NCBI GenBank assembly: GCA_023212695.1
Contig: JALCCG010000323.1
Span: 6,499-22,964, forward strand
Length of the DNA: 16,466 bases
Source of the DNA: Sporisorium sorghi
Lineage: Eukaryota; Basidiomycota; Ustilaginomycetes; Ustilaginales; Ustilaginaceae
Direction: 5' to 3'
In this document: positions 1-7,922 of the stretch, in pieces
Layout: every line of letters starts with the position of its first letter
How positions within the stretch are numbered: the first letter of the stretch is position 1
Notes under the pieces: generated by a model
Database searches by the model: none
What the model saw: only the letters and a program-made list of their open reading frames with translations
What the model was told of the DNA's origin: nothing
Translations under genes and position numbers: made by a program

Positions 1-68
1 AGGATGAAAAACAAGCTACTGTGTTCTCCCCCCCTCCTATCCCCCCACTTATTGCGTGTCCCGGCCCG

Positions 69-117
69 CCCCCCCCCCCCCCCCCCCCCTCCCCCCCCCC
101 CCCCCCCCCCCCCCCCC
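69..117. repeat. Near-pure poly(C) tract in the aldolase promoter
   Basis: C runs of 21 (69-89) and 27 (91-117) bases are separated by a single T. The minus strand is therefore a G homopolymer. The tract lies immediately upstream of the TATA-like box of the aldolase gene. Long C/G homopolymers can form i-motif or G-quadruplex structures and are prone to slippage, so the true length may differ from this assembly. Confidence 0.95.
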
Positions 118-129
118 GCGCCTATACTG

Positions 130-136
130 TATATAG
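130..136 (+). promoter_or_regulatory. TATA-like box upstream of the aldolase gene
   Basis: The heptamer TATATAG sits 94 nt upstream of the aldolase ATG at 230. It is followed by a CT-rich stretch (roughly 137-200), a common arrangement around transcription starts in filamentous and basidiomycete fungi. Whether it is used is not shown by the sequence. Confidence 0.5.
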
Positions 137-229
137 TCCCTCTCCCCTCAACGCTGTGCACACCCCTCTTTCCTTCGTTCTCCCTCACTCCTCCAATCCA
201 CCCATCCACCGGAACATCCACTCAAAACA

Positions 230-1231
230 ATGACGCAAACGACGAACGGGTACCAGCCAACACCCCTGCAACCGGGCGTGTGGACGCCGCTCGCAACGCC
301 GTTCGACGCAAACGAGGAGATCGACTACGCCCTCTGGAAGACGCACGTGCTGCGCATCGCCTCCGCGGGCTCTGGGCTCGTGATCATGGGTACCAACGGC
401 GAGGCGATCCACCTTTCCTCCCCCGAGCGGTTCCAGCTCGTCTCGACTGCTCGTCAGTACCTGTCGGACGCTGGGCTGACCTCCACCCAGATCATTGCAG
501 GCACGGGCGTGGGGTCGGTCAAGGAGACCGTGTCCAACTGCGTCGACGCCGCGCGCGCCGGTGCGGATGCGGTGATCGTCATTCTCCCCGGCTACTTTGC
601 GGGTGCGTTGGCGAAGGACCGCGCGGCGATCCGACAGTTTTTTACGACAGTGGCAGGGCGCTCGCCGCTCCCCGTGATGGTGTACAACTTCCCCGCGTGT
701 GTCGGCGGGATCGACCTGGATTCCGACCTGCTCGTCGAGATCGCGCAGCACCCCAACATCTGCGGTGCGAAGCTCACGTGTGCCAGCGTGGGCAAGGGCG
801 CACGTTTGAGCGCTGCGATCAAGCGCGAGGGTTTCCACGTGTGGTCCGGGTTCGCAGACATCGTTGTGCCTGCGTCCATGGCCGGGTTTAACGGCGTAAT
901 CGCGGGGTCCGGCAATGTGATCCCGAGAACGCTCGTGGAGCTCTGGCGGCTGACGCACGAGGCCGTGAGCGGCAGGGACTGGGAGAAGCTCGAGCAGGCG
1001 CAGAGGCTGCAGGAAGTCGTGGGCAAGGCGGATTGGGTGCTGTTCAAGGCGGGCATTCCGGGGACCAAGTGCGCGCTGGATAGGTGGTGGTACGCGTATG
1101 GCGTGTGCAGGATGCCGCTGCAGCCGGCGAGCAAGGAGGTGAAGGCCATGTTGGAGGTGGAGCTAAAGGAGGTGATGCAGATCGAGAGGCGGTTGGAGGA
1201 GCAGGCTGGCGTTACGCCTGCCAAGGCTTGA
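230..1231 (+). CDS. DHDPS / N-acetylneuraminate lyase family class I aldolase
   Basis: The product is a 333-residue (beta/alpha)8-barrel aldolase of the dihydrodipicolinate synthase family, full length for the family. Visible signatures are the N-terminal TP-x-x-TPF strand (residues 19-25), the GTNGE substrate-loop motif (54-58), the catalytic tyrosine in VYNFP (Y152), the Schiff-base lysine in GAKLTC (K181), and a C-terminal K-x-A-L...G...R-x-PL-x-P block. Such enzymes cleave or form 2-keto acids through a lysine-pyruvate imine. Fungi make lysine by the aminoadipate route, so a true lysine-biosynthetic role is unlikely. Fungal members include 2-keto-3-deoxy-hexulosonate (galacturonate pathway, LGA1/GaaC-like) and 4-hydroxy-2-oxoglutarate aldolases; which substrate applies here cannot be told. 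No targeting signal is obvious, so it is probably cytosolic. The ATG has A at -3 and follows a CT-rich leader. No intron is needed. It is tail-to-tail with the next gene, with 155 nt between stop codons. Confidence 0.92.
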   Translation: MTQTTNGYQPTPLQPGVWTPLATPFDANEEIDYALWKTHVLRIASAGSGLVIMGTNGEAIHLSSPERFQLVSTARQYLSDAGLTSTQIIAGTGVGSVKETVSNCVDAARAGADAVIVILPGYFAGALAKDRAAIRQFFTTVAGRSPLPVMVYNFPACVGGIDLDSDLLVEIAQHPNICGAKLTCASVGKGARLSAAIKREGFHVWSGFADIVVPASMAGFNGVIAGSGNVIPRTLVELWRLTHEAVSGRDWEKLEQAQRLQEVVGKADWVLFKAGIPGTKCALDRWWYAYGVCRMPLQPASKEVKAMLEVELKEVMQIERRLEEQAGVTPAKA

Positions 1232-1355
1232 GTTCAAAGTATAGAGTCGATTTGACTGTCGCTGGTAAGGAGAGCAATTCTGGTTTCAAAAATGTTGATC
1301 TCGCTCGTGAGGCTGTTTGTCGCACTGTCGCACTGTTGCACTGTTTGATCTGAAG

Positions 1356-1376
1356 CTGCTGTTGCTGCTGCTGCTG
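1356..1376. repeat. Intergenic CTG/CAG triplet run
   Basis: Seven triplets read CTG (with one TTG) on the plus strand in the short gap between the convergent aldolase and Ind1-like genes, just outside the stop codon of the latter. It could lie in the 3' UTR of either transcript. Otherwise I see nothing in the 1232-1386 gap. Confidence 0.85.
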
Positions 1377-1386
1377 TATATTGCTT

Positions 1387-2535
1387 TCACTGTCCAAGCC
1401 GCGACCAGACCTTGTCGGCAAGATCGAGGAACGCCTGCCGAATGTGATTCGGCTGCTGCTGCTGCTGCTGCTGTGCTTCTGAGTCGACTTCAAACGACGT
1501 CAACGTCTCCCTCAACGTAGCAGGAATCCCATCGTCCCCACCCGCGCTCAACTGCGGCTGCAGCGGGATCCTCGCCAAAACATCCAGTCCTTGCCCCTCC
1601 GCATACCGTTCCACCGCCGTCGCCTTGCCAAACATCTCGAAGACTTTCCCCGTGTCCGGACTCACGAAGTGGCTCATGTTGAGCACCAGCCCCGCAATCG
1701 GCACATTCGTCTTCCTAAACATCGCCACGCCCTTCTTCGCGTTGAGTAGCGCCACCTGCTGCGGCGTCGTCACCACCAGCGCCGCGTCCACTTTGACGAG
1801 CTGCGCCAATGATAGCGCCACATCGCCCGTGCCCGGTGGCATGTCGATGACGAGCACATCGAGCGGCGTATTCGCCTTATCCACCTCTTCCGGAGACGCC
1901 GCCGTCGGTGCCAGCGGATCCAGCCGCCAATCCACGTCGAACAGCAGCTGCTGCGTCGCCTTCATCACCATCATGCCTCTCCACGCCACCACCCTCTCTT
2001 CTTCTCCCTCAGCTGCGCTATTACCCAGAAGAAACCCCATCGACATGCAGCTCACGCCGTGGTTCTTCATGGGTATCAGCGCGCCGTACGACGTCAGCTC
2101 GGGCTCGCCCATTCCCTCCAGGCCCATTAGCTTGGGTACACTGGGGCCGAAGATGTCCAGGTCCAGCAGCCCCACTCTTGGCTTTCGGTTGAGTTGGTGG
2201 GCAGGCTGGGTGAGGGATAGGGCAACGGCGAGGTTGGAAGAGATGGTCGACTTTCCAACACCGCCTTTGCCTGAAGAGACGCAGACGACGTGCTTGACGT
2301 GTGGGATGCGGCGTGGTTGAGGGGGTCCGCCGGTACCTTTGCGGGGCATGGTCGGTGGGATGCGCTGGTTGTTGCGTGGTAGACCGAGAGGGTTCTCGTG
2401 TGAGCGGGAGGTGCTGGTCGATGACAAGCTTCGTGCGGTGGAAGGAGCGGTCATTGGTATTCTGCCGGTGTGTAGCACCGATACTGGTGACCAAATGGGA
2501 ATACGCAGCTTCCGAAGAGCTCTGCGTGTCGACAT
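1387..2535 (-). CDS. IND1: Mitochondrial P-loop Fe-S assembly protein, Mrp/NUBPL/Ind1 type
   Basis: The product is a 382-residue Mrp/NBP35-family ATPase. Residues 1-60 are basic and Ser/Thr/Arg-rich with few acidic residues, fitting a mitochondrial presequence. The core has the deviant Walker A GKGGVGKST (89-97), DLDIFGPSVP (125-134), MSMGFLL (164-170), WRGMMVMKA (185-193) and DMPPGTGD (231-238), the typical Ind1/NUBPL order. In the family, Ind1 delivers [4Fe-4S] clusters for respiratory complex I assembly. The usual CPxC ligand motif after NMS-x-F is replaced here by S292-P-D-T295. A CAG-coded run of seven Gln (355-361, nt 1453-1473) lies near the C-terminus. The frame stays open upstream to an ATG at 2691 (52 more residues), but the ATG at 2535 has A at -3, gives a good presequence and leaves a reasonable leader, so I chose it. 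It is divergent from the DNA ligase gene. Confidence 0.9.
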   Translation of the reverse strand: MSTRRALRKLRIPIWSPVSVLHTGRIPMTAPSTARSLSSTSTSRSHENPLGLPRNNQRIPPTMPRKGTGGPPQPRRIPHVKHVVCVSSGKGGVGKSTISSNLAVALSLTQPAHQLNRKPRVGLLDLDIFGPSVPKLMGLEGMGEPELTSYGALIPMKNHGVSCMSMGFLLGNSAAEGEEERVVAWRGMMVMKATQQLLFDVDWRLDPLAPTAASPEEVDKANTPLDVLVIDMPPGTGDVALSLAQLVKVDAALVVTTPQQVALLNAKKGVAMFRKTNVPIAGLVLNMSHFVSPDTGKVFEMFGKATAVERYAEGQGLDVLARIPLQPQLSAGGDDGIPATLRETLTSFEVDSEAQQQQQQQPNHIRQAFLDLADKVWSRLGQ

Positions 2536-2590
2536 GATTGCCAGCAGAATGGGTTGAAGAAGGAGGAAGCGGAAGGAGGAGGATGAAGAG

Positions 2591-2611
2591 GAAGGTCGAA
2601 GGTCGAAGGTC
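2591..2611. repeat. Three tandem copies of a 7-mer, GAAGGTC
   Basis: The heptamer GAAGGTC is repeated three times without interruption, in the leader region of the minus-strand IND1-like gene. It may be a simple expansion or a cluster of factor sites; the sequence does not decide. Confidence 0.85.
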
Positions 2612-2780
2612 GAGCAAAAAAGGGTCCAAAGCGCGCTGACCAATGTCCGACTCCCGAACTTTCTTTTTTTTTGGCGGCTCAGCCTCCACATTTCCAGTTG
2701 TGCACGAAGCGCATCTTGTCCTCCTTCTCTCCATCATCATTCATAGATTCGCGTCGACGACATCATAGAGCCATCGCTGG

Positions 2781-2810
2781 ATGACACAGATGACCTGCCG
2801 AACAGCGTAG
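2781..2810 (+). other. Possible 9-codon upstream ORF of the DNA ligase gene
   Basis: An ATG at 2781 opens a nine-codon frame closed by TAG at 2808-2810, one base before the ligase ATG at 2812. It contains a second in-frame ATG at 2790. If the ligase transcript starts upstream of 2781, scanning ribosomes meet this frame first. Whether it is transcribed is unknown. Confidence 0.45.
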
Positions 2811-2811
2811 C

Positions 2812-5800
2812 ATGCCACCCAAGAAGCGGGCCGACGGGCCGTCCCAGTCTTCGACGCCGACAAAGAAGCAGAAGAGCGCACAGCAGTCGGCTCTGACGTC
2901 CTTCTTTACAAGTCCATCCTCCTCTTCCAAGCCTACATTCACGAAGGAGCCGACCTCACCCACACTCAGCGCAGCAAAATTCAAGCAGAAGGCTATATTC
3001 GTAGATCTAGATGGCGATGCAGGCCCACTCGACACCAATGGAGCCCTCCTGTCGCAAGAGGAGAAGGATGCCGCATATGCGATAGAGCTCGCAGCGCAGG
3101 AGGCGGGCATCTCCGTTGCCGAGTATCGATCACGCATGCAGGGCGACGAGGATCTCGCTAGACGCTTGCATAACGAGTGGTCCAGGCCACACGACGAGGA
3201 CATTAAGGCAGCTTCCACCAGTGCAAATGCAGGTCCTTCTTCACCGCCACGGAAACCAGCAGCTCCAACAACACCCTCTTCGCCAACCAAGAAGCCGCCA
3301 CCTACATCCAAACCGGTCGACCTGGCCGCTCTCGACGCATCCATACAGGCCATTCCACTCGGCGATGACATCTTTGTCTTCGATCCTTGGGCTGTAGACA
3401 CATCCTCTTGGCCCACGACGACCACCAAAGATGGCGCACTGGCACCCACCACACCGTACGCACTCTTAACGCACGCCTTCGTACTCATCACCGCCACTCG
3501 ATCACGGCTCGCCATCACGACACTGCTCACCAACCTTCTGCGCACCGTTCGCGCGCATGATCCCGACTCGCTGCTGCCCACCGTCTACCTGGTGAGCAAC
3601 CACATTGCGCCTCCGTACGACGGCGTCGAGCTCGGCCTGGGCGGTTCTGTGATCAACAAGGCCATCAAGTCGGTCACGGGCAAGTCGGCGCGCTTCATGA
3701 AGCAGGTTTGGGACAAGACGGGCGATCCGGGCGATGTGGCGTATGAGGCGAAGAAGGACGTCAAGCCGCTGGTGAGGCCGGCTCCTATCACGGTGCAGCG
3801 TCTATTTGCCAATCTGCACAGCATTGCGAGGCTCAGTGGGCAGGGGAGTGCCAATCAGAAGTTGGGATATGTGACCAAATTGCTCGTTGCGAGTCGTGGC
3901 GAAGAGACTCGGTTTCTGGTCAGGACCTTTATCAGTCACCTGCGCATTCAGGCAGTGCGCACCACCATAGCGACTGCGCTCGCTCGCACGTTTGCACTCG
4001 TAGAGGAGGGAGCGCCCTTTGCAGAGCCGAGCAACCCGAAGGAGAAGGAGAGGGCAGCGCTGCTCCTCGTCCATCCGCACGAACGCAACGGCATCCTGGC
4101 CAACGCCACCAAGCCGAAAGAACGACAAGATCCACGCCGTCTCGAGCTCATGGAACGCCTAGCAAGAGCTGAAAAGCTGGTGCGCGAGGTGCGCGCTCGT
4201 CATCCCAATTTCGACGTCATCGTGCCATCGCTGCTGCAGCACGGACTGGGCGGCTTGTCGGAGCACGTGCCCTTGCGGATAGGTACGCCCATCTCACCCA
4301 TGCTGGGCTCCATCACGCGATCGCTGGGCGCAATGCACGAAAAGCTCGGACCAAGGGCGTTTGTGTCCGAGTTCAAGTACGACGGACAGAGGTGTCAGAT
4401 CCATGCGATTTATGTCCCGAGGAGTGCGGGACCCGAGGCGCGCAAGAGTGTCAAGGATGGCGCTGATGCGAGTTGCGGCAAGTGGGTGGGCAAGGATCAG
4501 GAGGTGTATGTGAGGTTGTTCTCTCGACACCTTGAAGAGATGACGGAAAAGTATCCAGATGTGGTGGACATGGTGCCGATCCTGATGGGGCAGGAGAGCG
4601 AGGCGGACGCAAATATTGGTGGGAATGCGTTCACGGGCATTGCGGCATCGAAGCTCACAGCTGCTACGGAGGAGCAGGATTCTGTCGGAATAGACGACGC
4701 GGCTGCCGACGAGCCGCTCAGCGAACGACAGCCAATCACGTCGTTCATCATGGACGCCGAGGTGGTAGCGATGGATCTCGAAGGGCGTTTGCTACCTTTC
4801 CAGACGCTCGCGAATCGCAGTCGGAAGGACGTCAACCTGCACGACATCAAGGTCAAAGTCGGCGTGTTTGCGTTCGACCTGATGTACCTCGACGGCGAGT
4901 CGCTGCTCAAGTCTTCGTTCCGTACGCGCCGACATCTGCTACACACTCGCTTCCCCGCCCTGTCTCCGCGCAATCCGCTCATCGCTCGGTTCGCGCACGT
5001 TCGGTCCTGCGAGAGCACGGATCCGGACGACGTTGCGCGGTTTTTCGCACAGGCGCAAGAGTACAAGTGCGAGGGCATCATGGTCAAGTCGCTCGATCAC
5101 CATTGGGAGGCTTCGACGGAAACAAAGGGTGAGGAGGATGGAGCTGTGGCAAGCGAGGATGCAGCGGACGGTGATGATGCGCCGAGGCGGCTGCAGAAGC
5201 TCGCGGATGTAGTCGACGATGACTTGGCCATGGACAACGAATACGAAGCGGTTCAAACGCTCGACACTGGCAAGCGCAACGGGCGACGCGATGCACAAGA
5301 GCTCGTCACGATACCGGCAGAAATCGGCAAAGGCGTCAACGGGCGCGGCAAAGCGCTTCTCTCCACCTACGAGCCAGACAAACGCTGCGAGTCGTGGCTC
5401 AAAGTGAAAAAAGATTACGTCGACGGGCTCGGGGACAGCCTGGACCTCGTCCCCATCGGCGCGTGGCACGGGATGGGCCGCAAAGCGAGCTGGTGGTCTC
5501 CCATGCTGCTGGCGCTCTACGACCCCACCACGGGCGTGCTCCAAGCGGTCTGCAAGTGCATCTCTGGCTTCACGGATGCGTTCTACAAGGATCTCAACGT
5601 GCGCTATGCCGAGGGGTCTGAGACGTGCGTAGCAGCGCGGTATGGGGAGGCGTCGCCGTTTGGGGTGGAGCTCGAGACGGGCAACCTGTGGCCCGACGTG
5701 TGGTGGAAGCCGAGCGAGGTGTGGGAGATCCGCGGCGCCGATGTGACGATTAGTCCGAACTATACGGCTGCGCTGGGGTTGGTGAGCGAGGAGCGCGGGC

Positions 5801-6021
5801 TGTCGATCAGGTTCCCGAGGTTCATCAGGAGGAGGGAGGATAAGGCGGTGGAGCAGGCGAGTACGCCGGCGAGCCTGGCGAAGATCTACTTTGAACAGCA
5901 GAAGGCGGCGCCTGCTCCTGGGCAGGAGCGCGAGGAGGAACAGCAGGAGGATGACGGCGACAGCGAGGATGAGAGGCTGCCCGGAAAAGCGACGGCTGTC
6001 GACAATGGATTCGAATTCTAG
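2812..6021 (+). CDS. CDC9: ATP-dependent DNA ligase I (Cdc9/LIG1 type)
   Basis: This 1069-residue nuclear replicative ligase seals Okazaki-fragment and repair nicks. A PIP box Q25-x-x-L-x-x-F31-F32 (PCNA binding) sits near the N-terminus beside Lys-rich, NLS-like stretches (KKR, KKQK). A disordered linker with a helical, UIM-like block (about 80-124) follows, then the DNA-binding domain from about 215 (ELG-x-GG, GDPGDVA). The nucleotidyl-transferase core has motif I KYDGQR with adenylated K522, motif III DAEVV (648-652), IIIa FAFDLMYLDG (686-695), IV EGIMVK (754-759) and V WLKVKKDY (862-869). The OB domain ends with motif VI RFPRFIRRREDK (1000-1011) and an acidic tail. It is longer than yeast Cdc9 (about 755) and human LIG1 (about 919), mainly from the N-terminus, an acidic insert of about 47 residues before motif III and one of about 85 between IV and V. 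No intron is needed. The divergent neighbour is the IND1-like gene. Confidence 0.95.
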   Translation: MPPKKRADGPSQSSTPTKKQKSAQQSALTSFFTSPSSSSKPTFTKEPTSPTLSAAKFKQKAIFVDLDGDAGPLDTNGALLSQEEKDAAYAIELAAQEAGISVAEYRSRMQGDEDLARRLHNEWSRPHDEDIKAASTSANAGPSSPPRKPAAPTTPSSPTKKPPPTSKPVDLAALDASIQAIPLGDDIFVFDPWAVDTSSWPTTTTKDGALAPTTPYALLTHAFVLITATRSRLAITTLLTNLLRTVRAHDPDSLLPTVYLVSNHIAPPYDGVELGLGGSVINKAIKSVTGKSARFMKQVWDKTGDPGDVAYEAKKDVKPLVRPAPITVQRLFANLHSIARLSGQGSANQKLGYVTKLLVASRGEETRFLVRTFISHLRIQAVRTTIATALARTFALVEEGAPFAEPSNPKEKERAALLLVHPHERNGILANATKPKERQDPRRLELMERLARAEKLVREVRARHPNFDVIVPSLLQHGLGGLSEHVPLRIGTPISPMLGSITRSLGAMHEKLGPRAFVSEFKYDGQRCQIHAIYVPRSAGPEARKSVKDGADASCGKWVGKDQEVYVRLFSRHLEEMTEKYPDVVDMVPILMGQESEADANIGGNAFTGIAASKLTAATEEQDSVGIDDAAADEPLSERQPITSFIMDAEVVAMDLEGRLLPFQTLANRSRKDVNLHDIKVKVGVFAFDLMYLDGESLLKSSFRTRRHLLHTRFPALSPRNPLIARFAHVRSCESTDPDDVARFFAQAQEYKCEGIMVKSLDHHWEASTETKGEEDGAVASEDAADGDDAPRRLQKLADVVDDDLAMDNEYEAVQTLDTGKRNGRRDAQELVTIPAEIGKGVNGRGKALLSTYEPDKRCESWLKVKKDYVDGLGDSLDLVPIGAWHGMGRKASWWSPMLLALYDPTTGVLQAVCKCISGFTDAFYKDLNVRYAEGSETCVAARYGEASPFGVELETGNLWPDVWWKPSEVWEIRGADVTISPNYTAALGLVSEERGLSIRFPRFIRRREDKAVEQASTPASLAKIYFEQQKAAPAPGQEREEEQQEDDGDSEDERLPGKATAVDNGFEF

Positions 6022-6300
6022 GCAATGTTACGCCGCTCCCGCCAAAACCGGATCATCGGAGGTCGCCACCGCTGGTCGCCACTTGCGATCTTATCACGCC
6101 AAGATGCGGAACTGCAGCCAGCCAATCTTGACTCCAGAATGGGACCGCGGCAAGTTTTGCGAGCAAGCAAGCTGCAAGCCCACACTGTGATTTGCAAGCC
6201 ACAATACATGTGCACGTCCGTCGTGCAGCTGGAAGTAAAAATGCAGGATCGCGACCAATCACAGAGCGAGAGGTGCAAGATTTGACCGGCGTGCTCAGCC

Positions 6301-6327
6301 AAAAAAAATAAAATAAAATAAAAAAAC
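6301..6327 (+). terminator. A-rich tract with AATAAA repeats, possible ligase poly(A) signal
   Basis: The tract is nearly all A with three single T interruptions, so AATAAA occurs three times in a row, about 280 nt after the ligase stop codon. This would suit a polyadenylation signal for the ligase mRNA. A plain AT-rich microsatellite is an equally simple reading. Confidence 0.35.
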
Positions 6328-6473
6328 TTTTCCGGCGCCACAAAGCAAACGGAGACTTTTTCCTCGTGTGCCTTGCCTAAGCGAAGACAAAATGGCCGTT
6401 ACATCCGACTGGCCGATCGACGAACGAAGCGGATCATCTCGACATCGTAGCTTTGAGGTTTGGATGGAGGTCA

Positions 6474-6496
6474 TGTGTGTGTGTGTGTGTGTGTGT
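6474..6496. repeat. TG/CA dinucleotide microsatellite
   Basis: An uninterrupted TG alternation of 23 bases lies in the ligase-kinase gap. It is a simple repeat likely to vary in length between strains. Confidence 0.95.
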
Positions 6497-6908
6497 CTTT
6501 GTGATTTGTTGAGATGGAGGGGTCATTGTGTGACACACGGTTTGGCTAGCAAAAGACAGGATTGTGATTCACTAAGGGTCCTTCCTTTTCGAAGGAAAGC
6601 TTGGACTGAGAGACAGACAGCGTGGACAAGGGCGCTTGTCGGATAGCTCCGTTCGACCAATCGGAAGAACCGAGCGCCAAGAAGGCGGGTCAGCTGGTCT
6701 TCGATGTGCTCTTACTGCCTCCTCTTGCTCCTCCTTCAGCCTCAACACTTCTCTGTCGAGCGCTGCCAGCCAGAGCCAACACCCATCGGAAGCGTAACCG
6801 ACGTGACATACACTCACCGTCGAGCGACAAACCATCGAGTCTGTCAGCACGAATGGCAAGCGGTCAGCCCGACAGCGATTGCTCAACCCCCACCTCTAGT
6901 TATGCACC

Positions 6909-6942
6909 GCTTGCAGTCGGCGGGACCTTTCCGACTGCAAGC
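6909..6942. repeat. Perfect 12-bp inverted repeat with 10-nt spacer
   Basis: The arm GCTTGCAGTCGG (6909-6920) is the exact reverse complement of 6931-6942, separated by ten bases. As RNA it would form a stable 12-bp stem with a 10-nt loop; as DNA it could bind a dimeric factor. It lies in the middle of the ligase-kinase gap, away from either gene. Confidence 0.9.
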
Positions 6943-6982
6943 TGCACGCGCCTTGCATCCCAAACGCAGAAGCGCCTTTGAC

Positions 6983-7003
6983 CCAATCAGCTCTGCGCTG
7001 ATT
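6983..7003. promoter_or_regulatory. CCAAT box fused to a 7-bp inverted repeat
   Basis: CCAATCAG begins at 6983. AATCAGC (6985-6991) is mirrored by GCTGATT (6997-7003) across five bases. CCAATCA matches the preferred sequence of the HAP/NF-Y complex. It is the last of four CCAAT pentamers on the plus strand in this gap, and its function is not known. Confidence 0.4.
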
Positions 7004-7288
7004 CGTTGAATCCACCCCCACCGGCAACGAGAGCCGGAATCCGCCTGTCTGCTCGCTGCTTGAACTTGCACCAAGCTGCATGCTCTGTGCTGCACCAGCT
7101 CTTCGGGTTTGGCATTTTGAGAGAAAAAGACGCAACGGCAACTCGCCCGCCGCCGGAAAATCGAAAGGCACGTTGCATTTCTGCATGTCTCAGAAACAAG
7201 AACGCTCACTCTCTGAGAAGACACACCGATTGAGATGCCAAAGATACACACTGCAACGCTACAATGGGCAGGGCACTGTTTCTCGAAG

Positions 7289-7312
7289 TGCTGCTGCTGC
7301 TGCTGCTGCTGC
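7289..7312. repeat. CTG/CAG triplet repeat, seven units
   Basis: Seven uninterrupted CTG units (7291-7311) with flanking partial units, located in noncoding sequence. The long frames crossing it are low-complexity Ala, Leu or Gln runs without other support. Confidence 0.9.
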
Positions 7313-7637
7313 TTGCTGATCATCGAGAACAAAGGACGATTCTCGAACGTGTAAGACTAGCAACAGCCAAAGCTTTGTTTTTGAGTCACGATGGTGATGA
7401 TTGGATCTAAGCGTGCAGCAGCGGCTGCCGCTCCTACATCGCACTGCCGCGCACCATGTGATGCTCGACCTTGGCGGGCGAGCTTCGGTGTCGCGGTTAA
7501 CTTAGGGTGAGAGTTCCAGAGAGGGGCGAATCTATTTTCACACAGACTGTGAGTTCAGCTGCAACTCGCCTAGGACTCCGCCTTATCTTTTGATTTTGAT
7601 TTTGGGAGCAGCCGAGCGGAAATCGAAATTCACAGAG

Positions 7638-7673
7638 TGCTGCTGCAGCTGCTGTTCTGCTGCTGCTCAGCAG
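7638..7673. repeat. Imperfect CTG/CAG-rich segment with self-complementary ends
   Basis: Interrupted CTG units turn into CAG units at the right end, so parts of the segment are self-complementary and could fold into a hairpin. It is noncoding and upstream of the kinase leader. Confidence 0.75.
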
Positions 7674-7885
7674 CCATCGAATCAACAAAGCTGAGGTCTT
7701 TACTTATCGGACTCTCGTCCTTCTCTGGTTCTCGGTTGAGCCGCCTGTGAGGCTGCTTGGCTAGGCTATCTGTTCCCGAATGCTCGTCTCGTCAACCCGC
7801 GTCCTTGTCTTTTGCACACCGCTCCGACAGCACTCGACTCGAGCTTCATCCTCAGCCTCAGCTTCAGCTCTAATCTCGGGTCAAC

Positions 7886-7922
7886 TTTTTTTTTTTCTTT
7901 TTTTTTTCTTTTTTTTTTTTTT
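7886..7922 (+). repeat. Poly(T) tract upstream of the kinase gene
   Basis: There are 37 bases of T with single C interruptions at 7897 and 7908. Poly(dA:dT) tracts exclude nucleosomes and are frequent in fungal promoters, so this may mark the kinase promoter about 730 nt before the ATG. Confidence 0.85.

Larger units (their letters stand above)
2536..2811. promoter_or_regulatory. Divergent promoter region between IND1-like and DNA ligase genes
   Basis: These 276 bp separate the two divergent start codons and must hold both leaders. The part next to IND1 is purine-rich on the plus strand and contains three tandem copies of GAAGGTC (2591-2611). A CGCG core occurs near 2750, but I see no exact MluI cell-cycle box (ACGCGT) of the sort found upstream of yeast CDC9. 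No clear TATA box is visible. Confidence 0.6.

Noticed and set aside
4..891. 295-codon plus-strand frame with a poly-Pro stretch
   Set aside because: The Pro run is simply the poly(C) tract, and the rest is the aldolase gene read out of frame.
185..958. 257-codon minus-strand frame over the aldolase
   Set aside because: It is antisense to a well-supported gene; GC-rich codon use opens such shadow frames, and the peptide shows no family features.
1625..2320. 231-codon plus-strand frame over the Ind1-like gene
   Set aside because: It is the antisense shadow of a coding region with clear Walker A and Mrp motifs.
2745..2760. Possible MluI cell-cycle box upstream of the DNA ligase
   Set aside because: Only a CGCG core is present (TTCGCGTC); the full ACGCGT is absent, so a claim of MBF control is not supported.
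6622..6981. 119-codon plus-strand frame in the ligase-kinase gap
   Set aside because: No domain, biased composition and several equally long frames in other phases; nothing supports it as a gene without transcript data.
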